NCBI RefSeq assembly: GCF_011174775.1
Contig: NZ_JAANHS010000002.1
Coordinates: forward strand, 372,001 to 436,000
DNA length: 64,000 nucleotides
Source of the DNA: Rhodobacter calidifons
GTDB lineage: Bacteria; Pseudomonadota; Alphaproteobacteria; Rhodobacterales; Rhodobacteraceae
Reading direction: 5' to 3'
The notes below the pieces were generated by a model. That model was not told where the DNA came from. It saw only the letters and a list, made by a program, of their open reading frames with translations, and did not search any database. Position 1 is the first letter of the stretch; every line of letters begins with the position of its first letter. The position numbers and the translations under genes are program-made. Below, piece after piece: positions 50,483-59,953 of the stretch.

Positions 50483-50611
50483 GGCGGCGGACAGACCATC
50501 CTCTGCCAGGGGGCGGAGCCCATCGGCTTCCGCAAGGAACTGCGCATCCGGCGGCTGGTCGAGACGATCCACCAGTCCAGCCGCGAGGGGCGCTGGCAAC
50601 AGGTGTCGTGA
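50483..50611 (+). other. coding-like remnant in frame after the aldolase stop
   Basis: Immediately after the aldolase TGA, the same frame stays open for 42 codons to a second TGA (50609-50611). The translation, with GAEPIGFRKELRIRRLVETI and then REGRWQQVS, has the composition and GC-third-position bias of a real protein C-terminus, but has no start codon or ribosome site. It may be the last piece of a deleted gene or a former C-terminal extension. I do not recognise the family. Confidence 0.35.
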
Positions 50612-50630
50612 TGCCGTCGTCCGGGCGTTT

Positions 50631-52163
50631 CTACAGGTAAGCGCGCGCCAGCCATCCCGCCGCGAAGCCAAGGGCGGCCAGCGCGGGCCAGAGGAAAGTG
50701 CCACGCGACCGTTCCGGGCGCGGCGGCTGGGTCGCGGGGTTCCCGGCGCGGATCAGTTGCGCCTCGACCAGGGCGGGCAGCTTCGGGCCGAACCGGCCAA
50801 GCACCCGCGCGGTCTTGACCAGATCGCGCAGCACGGCCTTTGGTCCCACGTTCTCGCGGATGTAGCGTTCGACAATGGGACCGGCGACCTGCCAGATGTT
50901 GATGTGCGGGTCGAGGCTGCGCGCCACGCCTTCGACAACGACCATCGTGCGTTGCAGAAGGATCAGCTCGGTCCGCGTTTCCATCCCGAAGCGTTCGGTG
51001 ACTTCGAACAGGTAGGCCAGCAGACGCGCCATCGAGATCCGGCTGGCGTCCATGCCGAAGATCGGCTCTCCCACCGCCCGCAGCGCCCGGGCGAATTCGT
51101 CGATGTCGCGGTCGGGCGGCACATAGCCTGCCTCGAAATGCACTTCGGCGACGCGGCGGTAATCCTTGCGGATGAAGCCCATCAGGATCTCGGCATAGAC
51201 CCGGCGGGTGTATTCGTCGATCCGGCCCATGATCCCGAAGTCATAGGCGATGATGTCGCCGTTCGCCGCGATCTTCAGGTTGCCCTGATGCATGTCGGCG
51301 TGAAAGAACCCGTCGCGCAGCGCGTGGTTCAGGAACAGCTGCAACACCCGCGCGCCCAGCACCCGCCGATCGAAACCCGCCGCGTCGATCAGGTCGTTGT
51401 CGTTCAGCCCGATGCCTTCGGCCCAGCCCAGCGTCATCACGTTGCGGCTGGACAGGAACCAGAACGGCTTCGGCACCTGGAACCCTTCATCCTGCGCGGT
51501 GTTCGCGGCGAACTCCGCCGCGTTCGAGCTTTCCAGCCGCAGGTCCAGCTCTCCCATCACCACGCCTTCGAAGTGTCTGATGACTTCGACGGGGCGGAGG
51601 CGACGCGAGAAGGGCGCAAGGCGTTCGATCCAGCGCGCGGCCAGATAAAAGGCGTCGATGTCCTTGCGGAAGGCGCGTTCGATGCCGGGGCGCAGGACCT
51701 TGACCGCGACCTCCTCGCCCGTCTCGGCCAGCCGGGCGCGGTGAACCTGGGCGATGGAGGCGGCGGCGACGGGGTCGGAGAATTCGCTGAACAGGGTAGC
51801 GACGGGCTGTTCCAGCTCGGCCTCGATCATCTTCTTGGCGGTTTCGACCGGGAAGGGCGGCAGCTTGTCCTGAAGATACTTCAGCTGCTGCGCCAGCTCC
51901 TCGCCCACGATATCCGGGCGGGTCGAAAGGATCTGGCCGAACTTGATGTAGGCGGGGCCCAGAGCGGTCAGCGCGCGGGTCGCCGGGGGCAACGAAAGGT
52001 CGCCCTGCAAGCCCAGCCATTTGAACGGCCAGCCCAGCATCCGCGCGGCAAAGCGCAGGCGCGGGGGCGCGCGGAAGGCCTCCAGCACCACGTCCATCGC
52101 CCCGGTGCGTTCCAGCGTGGCGCCAGTGCGGATCAGGCGGATGATGTTGTGGGGGCCTTTCAC
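50631..52163 (-). CDS. ubiB: ubiquinone biosynthesis atypical kinase UbiB
   Basis: A 510-residue protein. The UbiB/ADCK KxGQ motif ([13 protein letters not shown]), the Ala-rich nucleotide loop ([11 protein letters not shown]), [10 protein letters not shown], and the [10 protein letters not shown] and DFGIMGR motifs are all present. A C-terminal hydrophobic segment ([19 protein letters not shown]) anchors it to the inner membrane. It is an accessory ATPase for coenzyme Q synthesis. Its start overlaps the ubiE stop by four bases, so the two Q-synthesis genes are coupled. Confidence 0.94.
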   Translation of the reverse strand: MKGPHNIIRLIRTGATLERTGAMDVVLEAFRAPPRLRFAARMLGWPFKWLGLQGDLSLPPATRALTALGPAYIKFGQILSTRPDIVGEELAQQLKYLQDKLPPFPVETAKKMIEAELEQPVATLFSEFSDPVAAASIAQVHRARLAETGEEVAVKVLRPGIERAFRKDIDAFYLAARWIERLAPFSRRLRPVEVIRHFEGVVMGELDLRLESSNAAEFAANTAQDEGFQVPKPFWFLSSRNVMTLGWAEGIGLNDNDLIDAAGFDRRVLGARVLQLFLNHALRDGFFHADMHQGNLKIAANGDIIAYDFGIMGRIDEYTRRVYAEILMGFIRKDYRRVAEVHFEAGYVPPDRDIDEFARALRAVGEPIFGMDASRISMARLLAYLFEVTERFGMETRTELILLQRTMVVVEGVARSLDPHINIWQVAGPIVERYIRENVGPKAVLRDLVKTARVLGRFGPKLPALVEAQLIRAGNPATQPPRPERSRGTFLWPALAALGFAAGWLARAYL

Positions 52164-52906
52164 AGTTTCCAGCCCGAATGCAGCGCGGCGATGCCCATCG
52201 TCAGGTTGCGGTATTTCACCTGCTCGAACCCCGCATCGCGGATCATGGCGGCGAAACGCTCCTGATCCGGAAAGCGGCGGATCGATTCGACGAGATACTG
52301 GTAAGAGGCCCGGTCTCCCGCGATCACCTGGCCCATGACCGGGATCACGTTGAAGGAATACAGGTCATAGACCTTCTGCATCAGGTCGTTCGGGATCTGG
52401 CTGAACTCCAGCACCATCAGCCGCCCGCCGGGTTTCAGGACCCGGTAGGCCTCGGACAGCGCGTCCGGGATGCGGGTCACGTTCCGGATGCCGAACGAGA
52501 TCGTGTAGACGTCGAAACTGTTGTGGGCGAAGGGCAGGGCCATCGCGTCGCCGACCACCCAGTCAAGGCTGGCGGCCAGGCGTTCCGCCTCGGCCCGCTT
52601 GCGCCCCTCGATCAGCATGGGTTCGGTCATGTCGCAGACGACCGCGCTGGCCCCCGGCGCGCGCTTCAGGAAGCGGAAGGCCACGTCCCCGGTGCCGCCC
52701 GCCACGTCCAGGAGCCTCTGGCCGGGGCGAGGCGCCAGCCAGTCCATCATCGCGTCCTTCCACAGCCGATGGATGCCCAGCGACATCGCGTCGTTCATGA
52801 TGTCGTATTTCGAGGCCACCCGCGAGAAGACGCCATGCACCAGCCCGGCCTTTTCGGCCTCGGGCACGTCCTGAAAGCCGAAATGGGTGGTCTTTTCTTC
52901 GCTCAT
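52160..52906 (-). CDS. ubiE: ubiquinone/menaquinone C-methyltransferase
   Basis: A 248-residue class I methyltransferase with UbiE signatures: [25 protein letters not shown] loop [15 protein letters not shown] and [10 protein letters not shown]. It methylates the benzoquinone ring in ubiquinone synthesis. ATG 52906 is chosen from the conserved N-terminus ([11 protein letters not shown]) with AGGA upstream; the in-frame extension to 52954 is not conserved-looking. Divergent from mutM. Confidence 0.95.
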   Translation of the reverse strand: MSEEKTTHFGFQDVPEAEKAGLVHGVFSRVASKYDIMNDAMSLGIHRLWKDAMMDWLAPRPGQRLLDVAGGTGDVAFRFLKRAPGASAVVCDMTEPMLIEGRKRAEAERLAASLDWVVGDAMALPFAHNSFDVYTISFGIRNVTRIPDALSEAYRVLKPGGRLMVLEFSQIPNDLMQKVYDLYSFNVIPVMGQVIAGDRASYQYLVESIRRFPDQERFAAMIRDAGFEQVKYRNLTMGIAALHSGWKL

Positions 52907-52989
52907 CGGGCTTGCGATCCTTGGGTCCAGCCCCTCCTTATAGTGCGCCGCCACGCGCCCGCAATGCGCCCAACTGTCCGAAAGCCGAA

Positions 52990-53841
52990 ATGCCGGAACT
53001 GCCCGAAGTCGAAACCGTCCGCCGCGGCCTGCTGCCCGTGATGGAGGGCGCGGTCATCACGCGGGCCGAAGTGAACCGCCCCGACCTGCGCTGGCCCCTG
53101 CCGGAGCGGATGGCCGACCGGCTGACCGGGCGGCGGGTGACGACGCTGCGGCGGCGGTCGAAATACCTGCTGGCCGATCTCGACAGTGGCGAGACGCTTC
53201 TGGTGCATCTGGGCATGTCCGGGCGGATGCTGGTGTCCGGCGCGCAGCTGGGGGCGTTCTACCACGACCACCCGGCGCCGCAGAAACATGACCATGTGGT
53301 GCTGCATATGGCTGGCGGGGCGCGGGTGACGTTCAACGATGCGCGCCGCTTCGGGGCGATGGACCTGATGCCCACGGACCGCGCCACAGAGCACATGCTG
53401 CTGCGCGACCTGGGGCCGGAACCCTTCGGCAACGACTTCAACGCACCCTATCTTGCCGGGCGGCTGCGCGGGCGGCGGACCCCGATCAAGGCCGCGCTGC
53501 TGGACCAGCGGATCGTGGCGGGGCTGGGCAACATCTATGTGGCCGAAACGCTGTATCGCGCGCGGATCAGCCCCTTGCGGCTGGCCGGTGACCTTGCGGA
53601 GGCGCAGGTGCATGGTCTTGTCCCCGTGATCCGCGAGGTCCTGGCCGAGGCGATCGAGGCGGGCGGATCCTCCTTGCGCGATTTCCGGCAGGCCAATGGC
53701 GAGCTTGGCTATTTTTCCAAGCATTTTCAAGTCTATGATCGCGAAGGCGACCCTTGCGAAACCTCAGGCTGCGGCGGCAGGATCACCCGCACGGTGCAGT
53801 CCGGCCGGTCGTCCTTCTGGTGCCCCGCCTGTCAGACTTGA
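52990..53841 (+). CDS. mutM: formamidopyrimidine-DNA glycosylase
   Basis: A 283-residue base-excision repair enzyme. The catalytic N-terminus [13 protein letters not shown] (Pro2, Glu3) is intact, as are the central LVHLGMSGR and the C-terminal zinc finger with Cys pairs (CETSGC and CPAC) around GRSSFW. It removes 8-oxoguanine and other oxidised purines. ATG 52990 is fixed by the requirement for Pro as residue 2. Divergent from ubiE across 83 bases. Confidence 0.96.
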   Translation: MPELPEVETVRRGLLPVMEGAVITRAEVNRPDLRWPLPERMADRLTGRRVTTLRRRSKYLLADLDSGETLLVHLGMSGRMLVSGAQLGAFYHDHPAPQKHDHVVLHMAGGARVTFNDARRFGAMDLMPTDRATEHMLLRDLGPEPFGNDFNAPYLAGRLRGRRTPIKAALLDQRIVAGLGNIYVAETLYRARISPLRLAGDLAEAQVHGLVPVIREVLAEAIEAGGSSLRDFRQANGELGYFSKHFQVYDREGDPCETSGCGGRITRTVQSGRSSFWCPACQT

Positions 53842-53901
53842 CTTGCCAATGCGCCGTTTGGTGCTAGGAGTCCCCTCCAGTCTGCCATGAAGGAGGCCGC
53901 G

Positions 53902-54678
53902 ATGGCCTATGAAACGCTGATCGTCGAGATCGAGGACTATGTCTCGCTGATCCGCCTGAACCGCCCAGATGCGATGAACGCCCTGAACCTTCAGCTCATG
54001 CGCGAGCTGGCGGCGGCGGTGACGGCGGCCGAAGCAAACGACAAGGTGCGCTGCATCGTCATCACCGGGTCAGACAAGGCCTTCGCGGCCGGGGCCGACG
54101 TGAAGGAGATGGCCGGGAAGGGTTTCATCGATGTCTTCTTCGACGATCTCTTCGGCCCCGAGGCCCGGGTGATCGCCCAGGCGCGCAAGCCGATCATCGC
54201 GGCGGTGGCCGGCTATTGTCTGGGCGGCGGCTGCGAGCTGGCGATGCTGGCAGATTTCATCATTGCCGCTGACACAGCCAAGTTCGGCCAGCCCGAGATC
54301 AACCTCGGGATCGTCGCCGGCATGGGCGGCACCCAGCGGCTGACGCGCGCAGTGGGCAAGTCGAAGTCGATGGACATGCACCTTACCGGGCGTTTCATGG
54401 ATGCCGCCGAGGCCGAGCGTTGCGGTCTGGTCAGTCGGGTGGTTCCGGCCAAGGCCCTGCTGGAAGAGACGATGAAGGCCGCGCAGAAGATCGTCGAGAA
54501 ATCGGCGGTGACCGCAATGGTCGTGAAGGAATGCGTGAACCGCGCGCAGGAAACCAGCCTCGCCGAGGGCCTGTTGTTCGAACGCCGCATGTTCCACGCG
54601 ATGTTTGCGACCGAGGACCAGAAGGAAGGCATGGCCGCCTTCCTGGAAAAGCGCCAGCCGCAGTTCCGCGACCGATAG
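53902..54678 (+). CDS. enoyl-CoA hydratase
   Basis: A 258-residue crotonase-fold protein. The oxyanion-hole segments are [11 protein letters not shown] and [12 protein letters not shown], and both catalytic glutamates are seen (GGCELAM and [10 protein letters not shown]), as in mitochondrial-type short-chain enoyl-CoA hydratase. It hydrates 2-enoyl-CoA in fatty-acid or amino-acid breakdown. ATG 53902 has AAGGAGG at ideal spacing. A weak promoter candidate, TTGACT (53838-53843) with TGCTAG 18 bases on, overlaps the end of mutM. Confidence 0.92.
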   Translation: MAYETLIVEIEDYVSLIRLNRPDAMNALNLQLMRELAAAVTAAEANDKVRCIVITGSDKAFAAGADVKEMAGKGFIDVFFDDLFGPEARVIAQARKPIIAAVAGYCLGGGCELAMLADFIIAADTAKFGQPEINLGIVAGMGGTQRLTRAVGKSKSMDMHLTGRFMDAAEAERCGLVSRVVPAKALLEETMKAAQKIVEKSAVTAMVVKECVNRAQETSLAEGLLFERRMFHAMFATEDQKEGMAAFLEKRQPQFRDR

Positions 54679-54911
54679 CCCGGTGCTCGTCGTGCGTCTT
54701 AGGCTTCTCGCCGCTGCGTCGTGAGGAGGAACGAAGGCCCCGACGCGGCAGGCTGAAGCAGGGGCTTTCCTTTCCGGTGGAGTTCCCCTATAGGCAGCCG
54801 CACATGCGCGTGGGCCCGCTTAGGCAAGAATCAGATCCTTCCCTTCGGGACGGTGCCTTCTGGTCTTTCGTGCGACAGAAATGAAACCGACAGACCGCAA
54901 GGAAGCCAAGC

Positions 54912-55181
54912 ATGGCCAACACTGAACAGTCCAAGAAACGCGCCCGCCAGTCCGAGGCCCGCTACGCCATCAACAAGGCACGCCGCTCGCGCATCCGCAC
55001 CTTCCTGCGCAAGGTCGAGGAAGCCATCGCCTCGGGCAATCCCGATGCCGCCCAGGCCGCGCTGAAGGCCGCGCAGCCGGAGCTTGCCCGCGGCGTGACC
55101 AAGGGTGTGCTGCACAAGAACACCGTGGCCCGGAAGATGTCGCGCCTCGCCGCCCGCGTGAAGGCTGTGGCCAAGGCCTGA
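54912..55181 (+). CDS. rpsT: 30S ribosomal protein S20
   Basis: An 89-residue basic protein with the S20 N-terminus ([23 protein letters not shown] region) and the [10 protein letters not shown] tail. It binds 16S rRNA early in 30S assembly. ATG 54912 follows AAGGAAGCCAAGC. rpsT just before dnaA is a common alphaproteobacterial order (as in Caulobacter). A 230-base leader region upstream contains CCTATAGG-like sequence that could be a -10. Confidence 0.96.
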   Translation: MANTEQSKKRARQSEARYAINKARRSRIRTFLRKVEEAIASGNPDAAQAALKAAQPELARGVTKGVLHKNTVARKMSRLAARVKAVAKA

Positions 55182-55701
55182 CCCGAACCGGCCCGGCAAC
55201 CGCATGCCGACAGGGGCGCGCCCGCGAGGGCTGCGCCCCGTTTCGTTTCCGGCGACGGAAGCGGTCGGTTCGGCGCTCCGTTGCCGATTTGCCAGAGCCT
55301 CCGGATTCGATTTCGGCGAAGCCCTGTCAAGCGCGTTGTTCGGTTGCAGTGCCCGCAGCGGCCTTGCTAGCGTCTCCGTGCGATTCACTTCGTCTTGGGG
55401 GACAAGAACGGATCGCGAAGGAAAAACTGCTGCACGGACAGGCAGCGCATCCCGCGCCACTATCCGAGTTTTCTCTTTGCGATCAATGGATTTGAGATGG
55501 CAGCCAAGCCATCCCTGTCTGCATGGCCAAGCTGCCGGTGTGCCGGCAGGGCGCCCTGCGTCGTTCCGTCCCCCGACAGCTCTTGCGTCCGCATGGCCGA
55601 TCCGGCCGGCGGTGCGACTGGTCGGTGTGGCTCGTTTGAAAAAGGTTAGGGGCAGGATCGAAGCGCTCGCCTTCGGTTCAGGGACATTGGCAGGTTGCAA
55701 T
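55182..55701. promoter_or_regulatory. 520-base rpsT-dnaA spacer, dnaA control region
   Basis: No separate gene is supported; frames that stay open here have no start signals and reflect high GC. It holds the rpsT terminator (55213-55244), a perfect 7-base-pair hairpin CTGCCGG-TGTG-CCGGCAG (55532-55549) and two GANTC methylation sites (55304, 55382), about the number expected by chance. I find no TTATCCACA-type DnaA boxes or AT-rich unwinding stretch, so it does not look like the replication origin. The dnaA promoter must lie in the right half. Confidence 0.5.
55213..55244 (+). terminator. intrinsic-like terminator after rpsT
   Basis: GGGGCGC (55213-55219) pairs with GCGCCCC (55233-55239), extended inward by GCCC/GGCT, and is followed by GTTTCGTTT. 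It lies 32 bases after the rpsT stop and should separate rpsT from dnaA transcription. Confidence 0.55.
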
Positions 55702-57057
55702 ATGACGAATGAAACCTGGGGGCAGGTTCGCGAAGAGCTGATCAAGCGGGTCGGAAAGCACAACTATGCCACCTGGATCGAACCGCTGAAGCTGTCGCAG
55801 CTGAAGAACGGGGTGGCCAGGTTCGAGGTGCCGACGATCTTCTTCGGCGACTGGGTCCAGCGCAATTACGGCGACCATATCCGCAGCCAGTTGAACAGCG
55901 CGGGCACTCCGGTTGATCGTCTGGAATTTGCCGTGGGTGCAGGGTCCGCGCCGGCCACGCCGCGCGTCGCCGGGCAAGGCAGCCAGCCCGCACGGCCCCG
56001 GGTTCCGGACGAGGAACTGCCCGGCGCGCCGCTGGATGCGCGCTTTACCTTCGATACCTTCGTCGTCGGCAAGCCGAACGAGCTGGCCCATGCCGCCGCG
56101 CGCCGGGTGGCCGAGGGCGGTCCGGTCACGTTCAACCCGCTGTTTCTTTACGGGGGCGTCGGCCTGGGCAAGACCCATCTGATGCATGCCATCGCCCATG
56201 ACCTGCAAGCCCGCCGCCCCGAGCTGCGCGTGCTGTATCTGTCGGCCGAGCAGTTCATGTACCGCTTTGTCCAGGCGCTGCGCGACCGGCAGGTGATGGG
56301 TTTCAAGGAGCTTTTCCGCTCTGTCGATGTGCTGATGGTCGATGATGTCCAGTTCATCTCCGGAAAGGATTCGACCCAGGAGGAATTCTTCCACACCTTC
56401 AATGCCCTGGTGGACGCCAACAAGCAGATCGTCATCTCCGCCGACCGCGCGCCGGGAGAGATCAAGGATCTGGAGGACCGCATCAAGTCGCGCCTGCAAT
56501 GCGGCCTCGTCGTCGACCTGCATCCGACCGATTACGAACTGCGGTTAGGTATCCTGCAACAGAAGGTGGATTATTATCGCAGCCAGTATCGCGGTCTGGT
56601 GCTGGCCGATGGCGTGCTGGAGTTCCTGGCGCACCGGATCACCACCAATGTCCGCGTGCTGGAAGGGGCGCTGACCCGCCTTTTCGCCTTCGCCTCCCTT
56701 GTCGGGCGCGAGATCACGCTGGACCTCGCCCAGGACTGCCTGGCAGACATCCTGCGTTCGTCCGACCGCAAGCTGACGATCGAGGAGATCCAGCGCAAGG
56801 TGGCCGAACACTACAACGTCCGCCTGTCCGACCTGATCGGGCCCAAGCGGCTGCGCACCATCGCCCGGCCGCGGCAGGTGGCGATGTATCTGGCCAAGCA
56901 GCTGACCCCGCGCTCGCTGCCGGAAATCGGCCGGCGGTTCGGCGGCCGCGACCATACGACGATCATGCACGGCGTGCGCAAGATCGAGGAACTGATGCAG
57001 ACCGACAGCCAGCTGGCCGACGATCTCCAGCTTCTGCGCCGTCTGCTTCAGGGCTGA
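55702..57057 (+). CDS. dnaA: chromosomal replication initiator DnaA
   Basis: A 451-residue protein. Domain I is residues 1-85 (TWGQVREELIKRVG), followed by a short linker. The AAA+ domain has Walker A GGVGLGKTH, Walker B LMVDDVQF and the RIKSRLQCG arginine region. The C-terminal DNA-binding domain carries the signature RSLPEIGRRFGGRDHTTIMH. ATG 55702 is chosen because it begins domain I; the open frame upstream is intergenic. dnaN follows 121 bases later. Confidence 0.96.
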   Translation: MTNETWGQVREELIKRVGKHNYATWIEPLKLSQLKNGVARFEVPTIFFGDWVQRNYGDHIRSQLNSAGTPVDRLEFAVGAGSAPATPRVAGQGSQPARPRVPDEELPGAPLDARFTFDTFVVGKPNELAHAAARRVAEGGPVTFNPLFLYGGVGLGKTHLMHAIAHDLQARRPELRVLYLSAEQFMYRFVQALRDRQVMGFKELFRSVDVLMVDDVQFISGKDSTQEEFFHTFNALVDANKQIVISADRAPGEIKDLEDRIKSRLQCGLVVDLHPTDYELRLGILQQKVDYYRSQYRGLVLADGVLEFLAHRITTNVRVLEGALTRLFAFASLVGREITLDLAQDCLADILRSSDRKLTIEEIQRKVAEHYNVRLSDLIGPKRLRTIARPRQVAMYLAKQLTPRSLPEIGRRFGGRDHTTIMHGVRKIEELMQTDSQLADDLQLLRRLLQG

Positions 57058-57062
57058 GGATC

Positions 57063-57141
57063 GGGGCCGCACTTGACGGCCCCGTGAAAGCCTTTCACAG
57101 TCCGGTTTGACATTTGCGACCCGGTGAAAACCGGATAAATT
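57063..57141 (+). promoter_or_regulatory. dnaA-dnaN spacer: hairpin, dyad and candidate dnaN promoter
   Basis: Three elements are seen in 120 bases. GGGGCCG/CGGCCCC (57063-57083) is a 7-base-pair hairpin right after the dnaA stop, without a T-run. GTGAAAG-C-CTTTCAC (57084-57098) is a tight operator-like dyad. TTGACA (57107-57112) is a consensus -35, but the best -10 candidates (GATAAA, 57134-57139; TAAATT, 57136-57141) are 21-23 bases away, too far for a standard promoter. CCGGTTT/AAACCGG arms flank this segment. Confidence 0.4.
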
Positions 57142-57178
57142 CGACGTCCCTTCAACGGGTCGGCAGGGGGAAGCCAGG

Positions 57179-58297
57179 ATGAAACTCTCGATCGAACGCG
57201 CGACGCTTCTGAAGGCGCTGGCGCAGGCGCAGTCGGTGGTCGAACGCCGCAACACGATCCCGATCCTTGCCAACGTGCTGATCGAGGCCGAAGGATCGCA
57301 GGTGTCCTTCCGCGCGACCGATCTGGACATCGAGGTGGTGGACCGCGCCCCGGCGATGGTCGAGCGCGCCGGGGCGACCACCGTGTCGGCGGTGATGCTG
57401 CACGAGATCGTGCGCAAGCTGCCCGATGGCGCGCTGGTGAACCTGGTCGAAGACGCCGCGGCGGGCCGCCTGACCGTCACCGCGGGCCGATCGACCTTCA
57501 GCCTGGCGACGTTGCCGAAAGAGGACTTTCCGGTGATGGCCTCGTCGGAATATTCGTCGAACTTCTCGGCCCCCGCGCCGGTGCTGCGACGGCTGTTCGA
57601 CAAGGCGAAATTCGCCATCTCCACTGAAGAGACCCGCTATTACCTGAACGGCGTCTACATGCACGTGGCGCAGGGCGAGGGCGGTCGGGTGCTGCGCTGT
57701 GTGGCGACCGACGGCCATCGTCTGGCCCGGATCGACGCGCCCCTGCCCGAAGGCGCCGAGGGGATGCCTGGCGTGATCGTGCCGCGCAAGACGGTGGGAG
57801 AGCTGCGCAAACTGCTGGATGACGACGATGCGACGATTGCAGTTTCTGTTTCCGAAACGAAGGTTCGCTTTGCGACCCCGGCCATAACCCTGACGTCGAA
57901 GGTCATCGACGGAACCTTCCCGGATTACACGCGCGTCATTCCGACCGGCAATACGCGCAAGCTGGAGGTTGACGCCAGCGAGTTCGCCAAGGCCGTTGAC
58001 CGCGTGGCCACGGTGTCCTCGGAACGCTCGCGCGCGGTGAAGCTGTCGCTGGAAGAGGACCGGCTGGTCCTGTCGGTGAACGCCCCCGACTCGGGCGCCG
58101 CCGAAGAGGAACTGGCCGTGGCCTACGGCGACGACCGGCTGGAGATCGGCTTCAACGCGAAATATCTGCTGGAGATCGCCAGCCAGGTGGACCGCGAGAA
58201 TGCCGTCTTCCTGTTCAACTCTGCCGCCGATCCGACCCTGATGCGCGAAGGCAACGACACCTCGGCGGTCTATGTCGTCATGCCGATGCGGGTCTGA
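57179..58297 (+). CDS. dnaN: DNA polymerase III sliding clamp (beta subunit)
   Basis: A 372-residue clamp protein. The N-terminal IERATLLKALAQAQSVVERRNTIPILANVLIEA is diagnostic and the protein ends with the conserved YVVMPMRV, the partner-binding pocket end. It forms the ring that tethers polymerase III. ATG 57179 follows AGGGGGAAGCC. Standard order dnaA-dnaN-recF. Confidence 0.97.
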   Translation: MKLSIERATLLKALAQAQSVVERRNTIPILANVLIEAEGSQVSFRATDLDIEVVDRAPAMVERAGATTVSAVMLHEIVRKLPDGALVNLVEDAAAGRLTVTAGRSTFSLATLPKEDFPVMASSEYSSNFSAPAPVLRRLFDKAKFAISTEETRYYLNGVYMHVAQGEGGRVLRCVATDGHRLARIDAPLPEGAEGMPGVIVPRKTVGELRKLLDDDDATIAVSVSETKVRFATPAITLTSKVIDGTFPDYTRVIPTGNTRKLEVDASEFAKAVDRVATVSSERSRAVKLSLEEDRLVLSVNAPDSGAAEEELAVAYGDDRLEIGFNAKYLLEIASQVDRENAVFLFNSAADPTLMREGNDTSAVYVVMPMRV

Positions 58298-58325
58298 CAT
58301 CGCCTTGCACTGAAAGGGAAATCGG

Positions 58326-59417
58326 GTGGGCGGTCTGGCGATCGAAACCCTGACGCTCGCGCATTTCCGCAGCCACCGGGCCACGCGGCTTGCCTTCGAC
58401 GGGCGCCCGGTCGCCATCGTCGGTCCCAATGGGGCCGGCAAGACGAACATCCTGGAAGCCGTCTCGCTCCTGTCCCCCGGCCGTGGCCTGCGCCGCGCCG
58501 CGGCCGAGGATCTGGCCCGCAAGCCCGAAGCCGTGGGCTGGAAGATCGCCGCCACCGTGCGCGGCCTGTCCGCCGCGCATGAGCTGGAGACCTGGGCCGA
58601 AGCCGGAGAGCCTCGGCAGGTGCGCATCGACGGCAAGGCCGCAACTCAGGCCAGTCTGGGGCGTGCCCTGCGGATCCTCTGGCTGGTTCCGGCCATGGAC
58701 CGGCTGTGGATCGAAGCCGCCGAGGGCCGCCGAAGGTTCCTTGACCGGATGACGCTCAGTTTTCACCCCGAGCATGCCGAACATTCGCTCATATACGAAA
58801 AGGCGATGCGTGACCGCAACCGCCTGATCAGGGATCAGGTGACCGACCCGCACTGGTATGCCGCGCTGGAGGCGCGGATGGCCGAGGCCGGCGAGGCGAT
58901 CACGCGGAACCGTCACGCGGCGCTCGCGCGCATCGGCGCGGCGGCCGACCTGACGAGCGCCTTCCCCACGGCCGATCTCAGCCTTGTCGGCCCGGACGGC
59001 GGCGAGGAACCGTCGGATCTGGCCCTCGCCCTGGCCGAAGGTCGTCGCCGCGACATTGCCGCAGGCCGCACGCTGGTCGGCCCGCATCGCGCCGATCTGC
59101 TGGCGCGGTTCGCGGCGAAGGACGTGCCGGCGGACCAGTGCTCGACCGGAGAGCAGAAGGCGCTGTTGATCTCGCTGATCCTGGCCAATGCGCGCGCGCT
59201 GGCGCAGGACCTCGGCAAGGCGCCGATCCTGCTGCTGGATGAGGTCGCCGCGCATCTGGATGAACAGCGCCGCGCCGCGCTGTATGACGAAATCTGCGCG
59301 CTGGGTGCGCAGGCGTTGATGACGGGCACCGAGGCCGACCTGTTCGCGGCCCTCGGCGACCGGGGGCAGCGGCTGCGCATTCTGGACCGCAACGGCAGTT
59401 CGATGGTGGATGCATGA
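58326..59417 (+). CDS. recF: DNA replication and repair protein RecF
   Basis: A 363-residue SMC-like ATPase: Walker A GPNGAGKTNILEAV, signature region CSTGEQKALLISLIL, Walker B LLLDEVAAHLD. It loads RecA at gaps. GTG start 28 bases after dnaN. Its stop overlaps the next gene's ATG by four bases. Confidence 0.95.
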   Translation: MGGLAIETLTLAHFRSHRATRLAFDGRPVAIVGPNGAGKTNILEAVSLLSPGRGLRRAAAEDLARKPEAVGWKIAATVRGLSAAHELETWAEAGEPRQVRIDGKAATQASLGRALRILWLVPAMDRLWIEAAEGRRRFLDRMTLSFHPEHAEHSLIYEKAMRDRNRLIRDQVTDPHWYAALEARMAEAGEAITRNRHAALARIGAAADLTSAFPTADLSLVGPDGGEEPSDLALALAEGRRRDIAAGRTLVGPHRADLLARFAAKDVPADQCSTGEQKALLISLILANARALAQDLGKAPILLLDEVAAHLDEQRRAALYDEICALGAQALMTGTEADLFAALGDRGQRLRILDRNGSSMVDA

Positions 59418-59944
59418 CGCCAGAGACAATTCCGGAACATCTGCTCACAAATGCGGACGAAAGCGAGATCGCCCAGCTTCTGGCCCGCTGTTTTGCCACC
59501 GATTTCGGTGGCCGCAGCTTCTTTCAGACCCGCCACACCTGTCGGCATGTCCTGCGCCACGACCAGAGGATCATCGCGCATCTCGCCCTTCAACTGCGCG
59601 CCGTCCGCCTGGGTGAGGCGCTTGTGACCATTGCCGGGATCGCCGATGTGGCGACGGATCCCGACCACCGCGGCAGGGGTCATGCGACGCGGCTTCTGCA
59701 AGCCGCTCTGGCCGCCGCGCGCCGGTCTCCGGCCCGCCACGTGCTGTTGTTCGGGACCGCGAAGCTTTACGCAGCGGCGGGGTTCCGGCTGGTCGAGAAT
59801 CCGCTGACCTACCTTGACATGACCGGCGCCCGGACCGGACAGCTGCACCGCGACAGGCCGGTGGAGCACCTGCAATGTCTTGATCTCGGTCCGGAAACAT
59901 GGGACGGAACCGGGCCGCTCGACCTGCTCGGCGGGCTGTTCTGA
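59414..59944 (+). CDS. GNAT-family acetyltransferase
   Basis: A 176-residue protein with the acetyl-CoA loop in DHRGRGHATRLLQAAL (about residues 76-91) and preceding strand VTIAGIADVATDP, the GNAT core; AAAGFRLVENP follows as the fold's end. The substrate is unknown. The ATGA overlap with recF suggests co-translation, an unusual partner for recF, which often precedes gyrB directly. Confidence 0.82.
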   Translation: MTPETIPEHLLTNADESEIAQLLARCFATDFGGRSFFQTRHTCRHVLRHDQRIIAHLALQLRAVRLGEALVTIAGIADVATDPDHRGRGHATRLLQAALAAARRSPARHVLLFGTAKLYAAAGFRLVENPLTYLDMTGARTGQLHRDRPVEHLQCLDLGPETWDGTGPLDLLGGLF

Positions 59945-59953
59945 GGCTTTCGC

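Noticed and set aside
47054-50704. Very long open frame (1216 codons) on the strand opposite the molybdenum hydroxylase operon
   Set aside because: It is antisense to clear, motif-bearing genes and has low-complexity Arg/Gly/His-rich content; such shadows are normal in GC-rich DNA.
55182-55701. Replication origin in the rpsT-dnaA gap
   Set aside because: No DnaA-box cluster or AT-rich unwinding region is visible; only two GANTC sites, about the number expected by chance.
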